64,000 nt of DNA, taken from assembly GCA_902806565.1 (NCBI GenBank), contig CADCXA010000026.1, positions 102,418-166,417 of the forward strand, in the 5' to 3' direction. This stretch comes from Hypoxylon rubiginosum (lineage: Eukaryota > Ascomycota > Sordariomycetes > Xylariales > Hypoxylaceae). Shown here piece after piece: positions 32,788-44,990 of this stretch. The notes beneath the pieces were generated by a model, which was not told the DNA's origin, made no database searches, and saw only the letters and a program-made list of their open reading frames with translations. Every line of letters starts with the position of its first letter. The first letter of the stretch is position 1. A program made the translations under genes and the position numbers.

Positions 32788-33987
32788 TTATACACGGAGC
32801 ACCTTCGCCGCAAAGCTCTCGATGAGCTGCTCAGTCGGGAAGCTCATCTGCTCGAGGCCTTGGGCGTACGGCGTGGGGACCTCAGCACCAGTGATTCGCT
32901 GTGCGGGGGCATCTAGGTAGTCGAAGGCGTATTCCATAGTGGTGGCAAGAATCTCGGCGCCCATACCGGCGAAGGGAAATCCGGATTCGACCGAGATGAG
33001 GCGGTGCGTCTTCTTAACCGACTTGACGATGGTCTCGATGTCAAGAGGCTTCACCGATCGCAGGTTGATAACTTCGGCTTCGACACCGTAGTTCTTCTTC
33101 AGGGCCTCGGCAGCGACTAAGCACTGGCCGACGGTGCGGGAGAGGGAAACGATAGTCAAGTCCTTGCCCTGGCGCTCGATCTTGGCCTTGCCGAAGGGCA
33201 GGACGAAGTCGTCCTTCTGCGCAGCTTCGGACATGGGGAAGGATACACCGTACATGAGCTCGTTTTCGAGGAAGACGACGGGGTTGGGGTCGCGAATGGC
33301 AGCTTTCAGGAGGCCCTTGGCATCTTCGGCAGACCAGGGAGAAACGACCTTAAGACCGGGGATCGAACCGTACCAAGCGCTGTAGTCCTGGGAATGCTGA
33401 GCGCCGACACCAGAGGCGAAACCGTTGGGACCACGGAACGTGATATTGCAGGGCTGGATACCGCCGGACATGTAGAGGGTCTTGGCAGCGCTGTTGACGA
33501 TCTGGTCGATAGCTTGCATGGCGAAGTTGAACGTCATGAACTCGCACTATAAATAGTGTAACTAATTAGCTCTTGCTATACTCCGAACTGACCCAAGGGG
33601 GCACGTGTGTTTACTTACAACAGGATGCAATCCACTAAGCGCAGCGCCGACGGCTAGACCACAGAAACCGCTTTCCGTAATCGGGGTATCGATGACTCTC
33701 TTTTCGCCGAAGCGATCTAACAGGCCTTTCGTAACCTTGTATGCGCCGTTGTATTGAGCAACCTCTTCTCCGATAATGAAGACCTTGTCGTTGGCCTCGA
33801 GCTCTTCGGCCATCGCTTCGTTGAGGGCATCACGGACGGTGTACTCCTTGGTTCCCTTCACATCGGCGAACGTTCTTCTTTGCGAAACAGCAAACGAAAC
33901 AGGGGAGAATCGAGTAAGAGCTCGGGGAGCTGCAGCGGTGCGTGCAGTCGCAGCTAATCGAGCTGCCGGACGTAGGTAGCGCGACAT
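32788..33987 (-). CDS. PDB1: Pyruvate dehydrogenase E1 component, beta subunit (mitochondrial)
   Basis: Two exons, 33987-33619 and 33546-32788, with a 72-base GTAAGT..TAG intron, give 375 residues. The splice joins ..GLHPV to CEFMTF, a conserved junction in the family. Residues ~1-40 are rich in Arg, Ala and Ser with no acidic residues ([13 protein letters not shown]), a mitochondrial presequence. The rest matches E1 beta throughout: the VRDALNEAM helix, [37 protein letters not shown], then [17 protein letters not shown]. The subunit pairs with E1 alpha to form the thiamine-diphosphate enzyme that decarboxylates pyruvate and acetylates E2 lipoyl groups in the mitochondrial matrix. The first ATG upstream in frame is the one chosen; longer open sequence has no ATG. 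Confidence 0.97.
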
Positions 33988-34998
33988 GATGAAGGAAATG
34001 AGAAGGGGGGAATTGACAGCAGGAGAAGAAGGTATGATCCAATTGAGTCCGAACTCCCAGCCGACAAGAAGTTGGCGTGGTTGTCGTTGGTATCGGTGAA
34101 GGTGGTGATGGTTATGGGAAAATAGAAGAGCGATTTTCTCCGGAAGACCTTTTTTTGGAGTTGCTACCAATTCGCGTTCGTCTCCCAACTTTTTTTCTCG
34201 GATAGAATAGGAAGAGCTTGTTGAGGGTGAGATGATCCGCTAAACCCGTTTAGGCTTAGACGGTGTATCCTTCCGAATCATCGGAGTACTAAAATCTCCA
34301 GGTCCCTTTTTGCCCTTTTTGTTACTTATTCGATATGGATATGCAATTGAGTCAAGATAAGTTCTGATTACTGGCAGAGTTCTATCTAGCATGATGAGCT
34401 GTAAGTCAACAACACTGACATTCAATTGAATAAGAGACACGTTTGCAGATTTTGGTTCAAATGTCCCTTCATGTCAAGACATTCATTCTCTTAGTGAATC
34501 AAGAGTCCTACGACGGTTGCTAGGTATCTTATCGCGCAGGATCCTGGGTACTGCTTTGAAACAACGGAAGTCAATTGGGGAATTCCTCTGTTGGGGAGAA
34601 TCCGCCCGTAGCTGTTGCGCCTCTTTCAGGACTAATCCAAGCTGACTGTTATTAACGATATCAATGCTAGTATTTAAGCAGGATTATTCAAGCAACTTGT
34701 TCCTAAATAATAAATTCACGACAGATATGTAGGTATTCTAAATTGCTCTATATTGACAATGGTAATTATGTATCGTGTAACCAAGGGCTAAACTTCAGCA
34801 TGGTCTGTTTATATACAGAAATATCAGAACCCGGACTAGCACCCAAAACCTCAAAAGTATGGATTTTCGGCGAATTGGCCCCGCCATAGGTATGTAGTAT
34901 GTAGTATTAGTATTATAGGTGGATGTTGACATTGCTTCTTCACTCATTACTGTGCACATAAGCACATAGCTCCCACCGTATCACATTGATAGTGCTGG
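33988..34998. other. Intergenic, no gene seen
   Basis: PDB1 promoter side and ERG6 3' flank. No protein-like frame. Confidence 0.6.
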
Positions 34999-36276
34999 TC
35001 ATTGCTCTGGCTTCTTGCCAACCATCAGGTACATCGGCGTGAAGAGATGCTTCTCTCCGCCAGCGACTAGGCAGTCAGCCGCGCGACCCAAGCTGTCTGC
35101 CGTCTTCTTAGTACCCCTCGGTGCTATCCGAACCAGCTCCAGGGCACCTGCGAAGTTGTGCGCGAGAAGTCGGCCCCACCACGTCATCCTGGCGATGGTA
35201 GGCATGTCGAATACTGACTGCATGTACTTCCACTGGCCAGCAAGAGGCCAGTACCAAGGAATGGGGTCGGGGCGGTCCGCAAGATCTTCGTGGTGCGTAA
35301 GATTAAAGCCTGCGATCTTCATGGCTTCAATGCCCTCCGAGATCCTGACCATGTTCGAGATGCCGTCACCCTGCTCGATACCAAGTCGGATCTCGCGGTG
35401 CTCGAGGTTGTCGTTGTCGTATTCGTCCGTCATTAGCCATTCGTACACGCCGAAAACGCCGCCTGGCTTCAGCACCCTGAAGATTTCGCTGTAGACACCT
35501 TCGAGCTTGGGTGCGTGGACTGTGGCTTCAATAGCGTAGACAGCGTCAAAGCTGTTGTCGGGGAAGTCCATTTGCTATTGCGGATCGAGTAAGCAAACTA
35601 GTATTGCATGGAGAAGTAATAATACGCTGGGACTCACCATGAAATCGCCCTTCACGAATGCTAGTTGATTTGACAGACCCTCTTTCGCCGCGTAGTGAGT
35701 AGCACGCTGGATTTGGTAGTCGTTATTGTTCAGGCCGGTAATGTGGGAACCCGTAAATTTTGCGATCTCCCGAGCAGGGCCACCGACGCCACAGCCGACG
35801 TCCAGCACCTTCATGCCCTCCTTAATACCAATCTGGTGCGCAAGGTAGTGTTCATGTCGGGAAATGGCTTGGTAGAAGTTCTCGCCAATCGAGTATCGGC
35901 AGAAGTGGAAGGACTGGCCCCATCCGTACTCGTATAGGTCCGTCGCAAGATTGTAATAACTATCAACTGTCTTAGTAAGGAGAAACGAAGAGCGAAGGAT
36001 AGCAGGAACCTAGGATTGGTTTGTAACATACTGTCTGGTGAGGGTAGCGTATTCCGCTGTTCGCTTTGCGCGATCTTCTTCGGTTTCGTCCTTGGCATCC
36101 TTGTTGTCCCAGTGCTTAAAGTACTCGTCAACGGCAGCCTTCTGCGCGCTATCATTCTTGCCAATGATTGCTCGGAAGCCACCAGCCACCTGGGCAGTGT
36201 TGCCGTGCATGGCCTTGTTGAATTCGGCATCACGTACTCTGTCTTGCTGCTCGAGCTCGATCTTGGAGGGTGACAT
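34999..36276 (-). CDS. ERG6: Sterol 24-C-methyltransferase
   Basis: Three exons, 36276-36032, 35959-35638 and 35574-34999, with introns of 72 and 63 bases (GTATGT..TAG, GTGAGT..TAG), give 380 residues, the usual ERG6 length. The first splice creates RHYYNLATD, a family hallmark. Diagnostic blocks: YEYGWG at 91-96, [10 protein letters not shown] motif [10 protein letters not shown] at 134-143, [23 protein letters not shown], and [11 protein letters not shown]. The enzyme transfers a methyl group from S-adenosylmethionine to C-24 of zymosterol or lanosterol-type substrates in the ergosterol pathway, at the ER and lipid droplets. The first ATG is at 36276 and the N-terminus is short and hydrophilic as in orthologues. 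Confidence 0.97.
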
Positions 36277-37284
36277 GTTGAATGATTTCGACACTTGTAA
36301 CTGGCTAAGAATACGGAGCTGAAAACGAAAGTGATCGGAAGATATTTAAGATCGGCAATCGAAGCAATCGGAGTCTTTGAATTAGCAATTGACGATTCGT
36401 TGCGGTTCTCGAGAAGAATTACACTTTGGGGAAAAGGGGATGTCGACAACGTTTTATTATTTTTTTGCGGTCGTTATCGACAATTGATAACAGGGGTCCG
36501 CGTGTATGGCAACCGAACCCAAAAGTCCAACTCAGGGACTTCCAATTTCTTGGCAAATTTCATTGGAGAATTGACCTAAGCTCAAATGAGTTTCGTCTAA
36601 TAAGATCGCGCCGAACCTGCATTAAGATGGAGTTCGATGGAGGCGGAGACAGGGGCTGGCTTCGAACTCTTCTTTCCCCTATCGTAGCCTGCGTAGCATC
36701 GTAGCATTGCAGTGTCTAAAATCCCCTCCCTGAATCCGAATACGAACCCGACGAGCCACGGTTAAGAACGATAAGATGTGGCTTAACACATCGTAGTGGC
36801 TGGAAATTTGTTTGGGAATTTTTAATTTTCCATGTGAAGCAAAGCCGGTGTGTAAAACTCCCCTTACCCACCAAGTTAAAGAACCCGAATACGAATTCGC
36901 ATTCTTTATACTTCCTACTACCATCATGATATCTGCCTTCTACGTTTCAAGCAGGCCTTCCATTGCCTCATAGCTAGGTCCACGATCCATCTCGCTAAAG
37001 ATGCTATGGGATAGAGCCCGAACTCGAAAACGACGGCGTTGAGGGTATCTCCTTGGGGTTAGTCTGAGCTAGAACACAGTTACTGAATTGTCGTTTCACG
37101 AGAATGAAAAAAAAAAAAAAAAAAATCAATCAGGAAACATGACTAGAAGCATTCAAGTGCCCGGGGTGAACCTTACATACATCATACTTATATCAACACA
37201 GAACATACAAAGACGAAAAAAAGGTGAGGGGGAAAATGACAAACGACAAAAAGATGGTATAGAAGGAATCTAACCTCCTAATGT
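36277..37284. other. ERG6 promoter and tRNA 3' flank
   Basis: No gene seen. A poly(A) run of about 19 bases occurs near 37108-37126. On the minus strand the tRNA is followed by T5 at 37248-37252. Confidence 0.5.
37248..37252 (-). terminator. Pol III T-run terminator of the tRNA gene
   Basis: On the minus strand five consecutive T lie about 33 bases beyond the tRNA 3' end, the first run long enough to stop RNA polymerase III. Confidence 0.6.
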
Positions 37285-37392
37285 TGGACTCGCGGGGAAT
37301 CGAACCCCGGACCACTCCCAAGCTTGACGGTGCTGCTATGAACACACACCAGACGGTGCTAAGGGAGTATTATACCACTAAACCACAAGCCC
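37285..37392 (-). tRNA. tRNA-Ala (AGC) with 36-nt intron
   Basis: Minus strand. The acceptor stem GGGCTTG pairs with CGAGTCC (two G-U pairs), discriminator A. The anticodon stem CTCCC/GGGAG closes a loop TTAGCA + T with anticodon AGC at 34-36. The T arm is CGGGG-TTCGATT-CCCCG. A 36-nt intron sits after position 37, the standard eukaryotic site. Pair 3:70 is G-U, the main alanine identity element, supporting Ala. A-box TGGTTTAGTGG and B-box GGTTCGATTCC are present. The D stem (GTTT/TAAT) is weak and looks more like tRNA-Pro/Gly D arms than usual tRNA-Ala. Confidence 0.85.
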
Positions 37393-37919
37393 CCGATCTA
37401 ATTCGTTGAGGTTCGAAATCTGTCAATCGCTACTATATTGTGGTAACAATTCGTTGATGGGGTCTGCCCTAATTAACCGATCAGTGCCTTTGGCCTTCAG
37501 GCCCCGCACCCAATACCCCCTTTTACAGTTTCCCCTCGACCCCTGAGTAAGTCCCACTACATGACATTACGCCGGTGTTTGACTATCGCAGATTATTTAG
37601 CGACGCGCTCATATTTGCCTACGCCTATACCTCAGCAATGTCAATAGTTCGCAGTTTGATTCAAACCAATATGCTACTAGACATCATTCTGACGAGAGAA
37701 TACCCAAGTCACTCAGCATTTGAAGCGCAAATTTCCAGACGAATTTACGATTAAACCATAATATCTGACTTCAGAATAAGAACATGACATAATTTCTGTA
37801 CTCCAGTCATGAATATGCGATCACTTATGTCTGAACTGTCATTTGCCCGACATGAGATAAAGTGATAGTGATAGTCCCTCGACCCCCTTGCAAGATCCAA
37901 AAGCGGCAGCGAGATCCTA
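37393..37919. other. Intergenic, no gene seen
   Basis: Between the tRNA and the 3' end of the MFS permease gene. No frame of note. Confidence 0.6.
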
Positions 37920-39701
37920 CTACCACGTCCACCTCCATTTCCTTACCAATTCAACCCTGTGTCCGTCAGGTGTCTCATCTGTTTCACCCGTTACGACGGG
38001 ACCATCCCCCCGTTTATCAAACTTCTTATTGCTGATGAAGTACCAAGCGCCCTGCCCTATGATCTCCAGAACGACCACGGCGGAAAGAGCCAAGCAGGCG
38101 GTAAAGGCATTCATGTATAGAGGGGCATCATTCGTGCGGAATACCTGGCTGCCGGCAATACCGGAAGCGTTGGCGCCCATGATGACCATCCTAAGTATCG
38201 AACGTTAGTACGCCGAGTCAGGTCTATTCGTGAACACTATGAAAGGGGGGGACTCTACGCCATAGCGATGCTTCGTTCTTGAGGATGTTGGCAGTTTACC
38301 GACAGCCAACCAACGTTGAGAATGTGAATAGTAGAGTTTACAGCCGTCGAGAATACGACCGCCGCGTACTTCCTCCCAGCGCTCCATTCCCATGCTTCTC
38401 TTAAGCACGCAAACGCGATCAAGCTCCAAACCGCACCGACCAGCAACGCAGGGGTTCTTCGCCTCGTTGCGTCGCACAGCCAGCCCAGAATCACGACCAA
38501 CCCGGCAGAGATGAAGGGACCGGCACTCGCCATCGCGTTAGCTCTCACCGTGCCGTACCCCAAACTCTTAATGACACTAGGCGCGTAAGTGTTGATGGCA
38601 TTGACGGGAATCGATGCCGTCAACGTGATGAGGATGTGCACTAAGATTCTGGGATTCTTGACTGTCGTCCACACGTCACTGCCCGAGATATGCAAGTGGT
38701 TCGTGGTTTTGGCTGGATCGTCCAGCAACACGCGACGCACTAAAATGTACGACTCCCGCCGGTTGAAGTACGACCAGCGCCCGAAACTGAGGAGGGGAGA
38801 TCCATTTCCGACAGACGGCGGAAGGAGGAGGATAAAGATGACGCCGATTCCAATCGTGATGGTTCCCTCGACTGCGAACGGAGAGAAATCTAGATTAGAG
38901 CATCGTAGCGAATAAAGGGGGTCTATAGAATCTTACTTATGAAGAGCCATCTCCAACCAGCCACTCCGTACCGATCTCCCATGCTAAGGATACCGGCACC
39001 AATCAATGACGTAGTGGCCAAGGCGATGAGGTTTCCGAGAAAGAAGATGGAGATGCGCAAGCTAGTCTCGGACTTTTTGTACCAAGTCGACATCGTATAA
39101 AGCGCGCCGGGGATGAAGCCCGCCTCGCACTACAAAGGTGAAGGTTAGTACTGTAAGCGGAACGCGACACCTTCATAGCATGCCACATACCAATCCGAGT
39201 AGCAGACGGGTAGCGAGGTAACCACCATAGTTCGTGATGAAATTCTGAAAGGTGGCGACCAGACCCCAGGCCACGATCTGACCGGAAAGCCACCGCTGCG
39301 GCCCCGCGCGCTGGAGGAGGATATTCGAGGGAATCTCCAAGAGAACGATGCCAGCCGACAGGAGACTGTTCCCGACATTGATTTGGTTCGTGTCGACGCC
39401 TAGATCCTGGGTGATGGTGCTGGTCAGAGCGTTCGAAATGTTTCCTCTGTCCATCTGGAGGGCGAAGAAAGCCAGGCCCAAGACGGGTAACACAGTGAAG
39501 TCGATCCTGCAGCTTGTCAGATCTCCTATGATGACGTCGCACATAAGTCGGGGTAGCTATGTAATCTTACTTCCGCTTCACGGCGCGCTCCTCTGCTTCA
39601 GTCCAGTCTGCCACCGTGGACTCGTCGACGTTAACAGGGGCGGCCTCTTCGTCGCTGGGCTCCGCCTTGACGGCAGCCTCATAGGGCTTTTCCAGCACCA
39701 T
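37920..39701 (-). CDS. MFS permease, Dal5/anion:cation symporter type
   Basis: Five exons, 39701-39571, 39506-39191, 39129-38937, 38871-38259 and 38190-37920, all with GT..AG introns of 57-68 bases and consistent phases, give 507 residues. An acidic cytosolic N-terminus (about 45 residues) precedes 12 predicted TM segments. Signature blocks: KIDFTVLPVLGLAFFALQMDR-type TM1 entry, DRGNISNA, then LGVDTNQINVGNSLLSAGIV, LLLGLCEAGFIPGALY and GWRWLFIIEG, a pattern specific to the allantoate-permease (Dal5/Tna1) group that imports organic anions, vitamins or nicotinate-like compounds. The substrate is not known. The C-terminal tail ends FISNKKFDKRGD. It is the last gene before the AT-rich block. Confidence 0.93.
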
Positions 39702-39985
39702 CGCAGAGGCCAGCAAATAATCTAGTCGGACTAGATTGGCGGGAAAAGCGATCGGGGACGGAGGCTGCACATTTTCAATTCAAAGGTACGGTCAGACAGA
39801 GCTTTAAATCGCGATATCTACAGCGCCTCACCAGCGCCGCTGGCCAATGGAGTGGATGCAACGCCGAGTAGCGAGCGCGACGGCCGGACACACAATTGCA
39901 GACTTCGCCGCGGTATCAGGGGCTTGGTTGCGCGGTTGCGGGTTGGTTAAACAACGGTTAGCGGCGCTAAAGTAACAAAAGTGCC
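39702..39985. promoter_or_regulatory. MFS permease upstream region and isochore edge
   Basis: GC-rich promoter-side DNA up to about 39975, then an abrupt fall in G+C. No gene seen. Confidence 0.4.
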
Positions 39986-40830
39986 AAGTCCGCTATATTT
40001 ATTAAACTTACTAAACCTATAAAATAAGTTAAAATTATAATATAAATAATTTTTATATTATATAAATATATTAAGTTTTTAATTAATAAATATATTTTAT
40101 TAATTTAAATTATAAAAAACTATAAATTAATAAAAAACTATAAAATATAATAAAAATTTTAAAATAAATATTATTATTTATAATAAAATTTTAATTATAA
40201 TATATTTTTAATTTAAAAATAATTTAATAATAATTTAATAATAATAATAATAAAATTAATAATATTAAAATATATATAAAAATAATAATTATATTTAATT
40301 ATAAATTAATTATAATTAAATTTTAAAATATAAAATATAATTTATAAATATAATTTAAAATAAATTATATTAATATTATATATAATTTTATATATATATT
40401 ATAATATAAATTTAATTTTTTATAATAATAATTAAATAATAATATAATAATATTTTAATAATATTTTAATTATAATTTAATAATAATTAAATAATTATTA
40501 TATTATAAAAAAAATATAAATATATATATTTTAATATTTATTTATTAATTATATATTAAAGTTTTTTATTTAATAAATTATTATTATAATTTTAATAATT
40601 AATTAAAAAATTAATTATATTATATTTTTTTAATTATATTTATTATTATTTTATTTTATTATTTTTTATTTAATTTTAATAAAAATTAATTTTTAATTTT
40701 TTAAAAAAATTATTTATTTATATATATAAATATAATTAATATAAAATTAAATAAAATATAATAAAAGTTTTATAAATTTTTTAATTATATTAAAAAAAGT
40801 ATAAATTTTAAAAAAGGTTTTAATAATAAA

Positions 40831-41084
40831 ATAAAATTAAAATATTAAAATAATAAAATATTATATAATATTTTAAGTTATATATAATTTAAATTTATTA
40901 TATAATTTATTTAAATATTATATTAAAATAAAAACTTTTTAAATATTATTTTTATTATATATAATATTTTAATATTAATTAAATATTTATATTAATTAAT
41001 ATTTTTTTAATATTTTTTTATATTTATTATTATTTATAATATTTTTTAATTATAAAATATTAAAACTAAATTTTATTATAATTA
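40831..41084 (+). repeat. AT-block direct repeat A, copy 1
   Basis: Shares long identical stretches with 42104-42319, including the ATTATATAATATTTTAA and TATTTAAATATTATATTAAA blocks. Differences are mainly transitions plus an insertion of about 36 bp near its centre. Confidence 0.75.
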
Positions 41085-42103
41085 ATATTTAATTTAAATT
41101 TAAATTTATATAATTATAATTTTAAAAAACCCGTTTTTATTTATTTTAATTTATATAATAACTTAATATTATATTAATTAAAATAAATATTATAAGTTTT
41201 TAAATATAAAAATTTTAAAGTTTTTTATTTTATTTTATTGTTTTTTTTTATTATATTAAAACTTATATATTAAAAAGTTTTTAAATATTTATAAATAAAA
41301 TAACTTATAATATTTATTAATTAAATTAATATAATATTAATTAATTTATATATAATATTATTAATTATAAATAATATTTATTTATTATATAAAATATTAA
41401 TTATAAAATATTAAGTAATTAAAATTTATAAAATCTTAATTTTAATTATATAAAATATTATATAAAATATTAAGTAAAATATTAAATAAAAATTAAATAT
41501 AAAAAAATAGTTTTAAAGTTTAAAATATTTTATGTTAAAAAAATAAGGTATTTATTAGTAAATAAGTGGTGTGTAATATAAATAAAGTAAAATATAAAAA
41601 TAAACTAATAAAACTTAATTAATTACTAAAAAAAAAAAAGAATTTACTAGAAATAATAAGCGGGGAAAATATATATAAAATTAATTATACGTATATAGCT
41701 ATATATATATAATAATATATAAGTTACTTATAAGTAATTATATTTTTAATATTTTATATAATTACTTTTTTAAATTTAAATTAAATTAAATTTTAAATAT
41801 TAAAATTTTAAAGTTTTAAAAAAAAATTTTAAAATAATATTAAATTAATTAAAATATTAATTATATATAAAAAAATATAAATATTAAATATAAAAGAAAC
41901 CTTTAAAAAATAAATATTAAATATAAAAAAAAAGGTTATAAAAAACTACCGATATATATATTTTTTAAAAAAAAAATTTAAAGTTTATTTAAATTTAATA
42001 ATTATAAATTTAATTATTTAATTAATTAATTAATTATTTATTTATTTATTTTATATAATTTTAATTTAATAATAACTTATTATTATTATAAAAAAAAGTT
42101 ATA

Positions 42104-42319
42104 ATAAAATTAAAATATTAAAATATTAAAATATTATATAATATTTTAAATTATATATAACTTAAATTTATTATATAATTTATTTAAATATTATATTAAA
42201 ATAAATTTTTATTAAATATTATTTTTATTATATATAATATTTTAATATATTTTTTATATTTATTATTATTTATAATAATTTTTAATTATAAAATATTAAA
42301 ATTATATTTTATTATAATA
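42104..42319 (+). repeat. AT-block direct repeat A, copy 2
   Basis: Second copy of repeat A about 1.27 kb downstream, same orientation, shorter by about 36 bp. Confidence 0.75.
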
Positions 42320-44224
42320 ATTAAAAACTAATTTAAATTAAAAAATATTATAAAAATAAAAATATTTAATAATATTTATAATTATATTTATAATTTAATT
42401 ATAAATATTAAAAGAATTTTTAATTTTTAATATAATTAATTATTTTAATAAAAAAAATAATATTTAAACATTTAAAAAAATTATTATAAATAATTTTATT
42501 AAATAATTTTTAAATAAATAAATTTAATTATATATTATTTATAAACTTTATAAAATATAAATTTAAATTATAAAATATATAATAAAAAAATATTAATAAT
42601 TATTTAAATATTTAAAAAATTAAAGAAATTTACTTAAATTATAAAAGTTTTATAATTTTTATAATTATTTAAAAATAAAATAAAAAATAAAAAAAATTTT
42701 AATATTTTTATTAAATTTTAATTTTTAAATTTATTATATTAAAAAAAATTATATTTAAATAATATTTTTTAATAAATAAAAATATTATATTATAAAATTA
42801 AAGATTTTCTTTTTAAATATTTAAATAATAAAAAAATTAATTTATTAATATTAATATATATTTATATTAATAAAAATAATTAAATAAATATTTTTTAAAA
42901 TAAATATAATTAATAAAAAAGATTTTAAAAAATTATAATATATAAAAATAAAATTTATATTTTATAAAAAAAAAAAAGAAATTTATTAAAAACTTTTATA
43001 AATATTTATTATATAATTATAAAAATAATTTTAAAATTTCATTTAAAATATAAAGAATATATAATTTTTTAAAATTAAAAATAATAATTTTTAGAATTAT
43101 TAAAAAATATAAAAAACTTAATATAAAACTTTATATATATTTTTAATTTATTAAAATTTTTAATAAAATTTTTAATATTATTATATAAAATTTTATTATT
43201 AAATTATTAAAATAAAAAATTAAATTATTATATTTTATTATAATTTAATTTAAATAATTATTAATAAATTTATTAAATATAAATATTTTATATTATTATT
43301 AAGGTTATATTTTTAAAGCTTTAATTATAATTTTAATTATAAGGTTTATAATATATATAATAAATTTTAAGTTTTATATTTATTTTACTTTTTTTTTTTT
43401 TTTTTATTATATTATTTAAAGCTTTTACTTTTAAATTTATTTTTAAATTATAATATTTAGTGTTTTTTATTTAAGTTAATTTATTACTTTTTATATTATA
43501 TAATTAATTTGTTTTTATTTTTAATAAAAGGAAGTTTTAATAATAAAATAATTAAAATATTTTTATTATAAAATATATAATTTCTTTATATTTTAAAACA
43601 ATAAGTATTTTAATATAAAAAAATTTAACTTTTTTATATTAATATTAAAAAACTTAAAATTAATAATTTATTAATATAAATATTATAATTATTATATTAA
43701 TAAAAATTAATTATTTTTTTTATTAATTATTATTAATATTATTATATTTTTTAATTTATTAATATATAAACTTTTATAAAACTTTTTATAAGAATTTTAT
43801 ATTAATATATTTATAAAATAAATTTATTAATAAATATTTTAATAATTATTAATATTAATAATTAATTTTTTTATTAAACTTATTAATTATATTTAAAAAA
43901 TTTTAATTTATAAATATATAGATAAATTTAAAATATAAATTTATAAAAAATATTTATATAATTTTTTAGTTTTTATTTTTTTTTATTTTTTACTTTAATT
44001 TTTAATATAAAAAAAGTTATATAAATTTATTAAATAATTAAAATATATATATATATATAAAATATTATAATAAGATACAACGATTAATATTTTATAAAAA
44101 ATTACGTAACTATTTTATAATTAGATTCTTTTTATTTTTTTTTTTTAAAAAACTTATAAAGTTTTTTATATAATTAAATAACCACGTATTATAAAAATAT
44201 ACACTTTTTTATAAGATATTTTAA

Positions 44225-44243
44225 ATGCGTCGATCGGGACGTT
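44225..44243. other. Isolated G+C-rich patch
   Basis: ATGCGTCGATCGGGACG stands out in surrounding DNA of nearly pure A/T. It may be a unique-sequence remnant between two mutated repeats, or CpG-rich DNA that RIP (which prefers CpA) left alone. Confidence 0.4.
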
Positions 44244-44801
44244 TTTTAAGTTATTTTTTAAGTTAAGTGTAATTTAAAATAAATAATAATATAACTGTTA
44301 TTTAAATTAAAAATTATTAATATAAAAATAAAACTTTATTATAATTAATAATTATTATAAAACTTAAACCTATAATTTTAATTTTAAAAAAATTATATTA
44401 ACTTTAATTTAATTAATAAAAAATTTTAAAAACTTTATTTTATATTTTATTAAAAAACTATTATTAACTTTAAAAAGTTTCACTATAAATTAAAACTTAT
44501 ATATTTAATAAAATTTAATATCTTAAAAAAAACCTTAAACTTAAAATTTTAATATAAATTAAATTATTTTATATTAATCGCTATAAATTTATATTAATTA
44601 AACTATTAAATTAATAAATAAATTATTTTTAATATTATAGAATAATTGAAATTTATAAGATTTATTAAATATAAAAAACCTAATTAAACATTATTTTAAA
44701 TAAAATTATAATTAAAAACTTTAAATTAAAATATTTATTTTAATCGCTAAAACATTATAATTAAAAATTTAAAAACTAAAAACCTAAAAACTAAAACTAT
44801 A

Positions 44802-44990
44802 AAACCTAGTAATAAAATTTAATAATAAAACCTAATAATAAAACTTAATAATAAAACCTAGTAATAAAATTTAATAATAAAATTAAACACCGAAACTTAA
44901 TAATAAAACCTAATAATAAAACCTAATAATAAAATCTAATAATAAAATTTAATAATAAAACTTAATAATAAAATTTAATAATAAAATTTA
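44802..44990 (+). repeat. 13-bp minisatellite, RIP-decayed
   Basis: About fourteen tandem units of consensus AAAYYTARTAATA. Units differ from each other almost only by C/T and G/A transitions, except one divergent unit near 44880. Two more partial copies follow to about 45038, one with CCTGG retained, suggesting an ancestral CCTGGTAATA-type core. Confidence 0.85.

Noticed and set aside
26181..39701. A secondary-metabolite gene cluster
   Set aside because: The neighbours after the P450 and methyltransferase are PDB1, ERG6 and a tRNA, and no backbone synthase is present.
44802..44990. CRISPR-like array
   Set aside because: 13-bp units are directly adjacent without spacers; this is a minisatellite in a eukaryotic genome.
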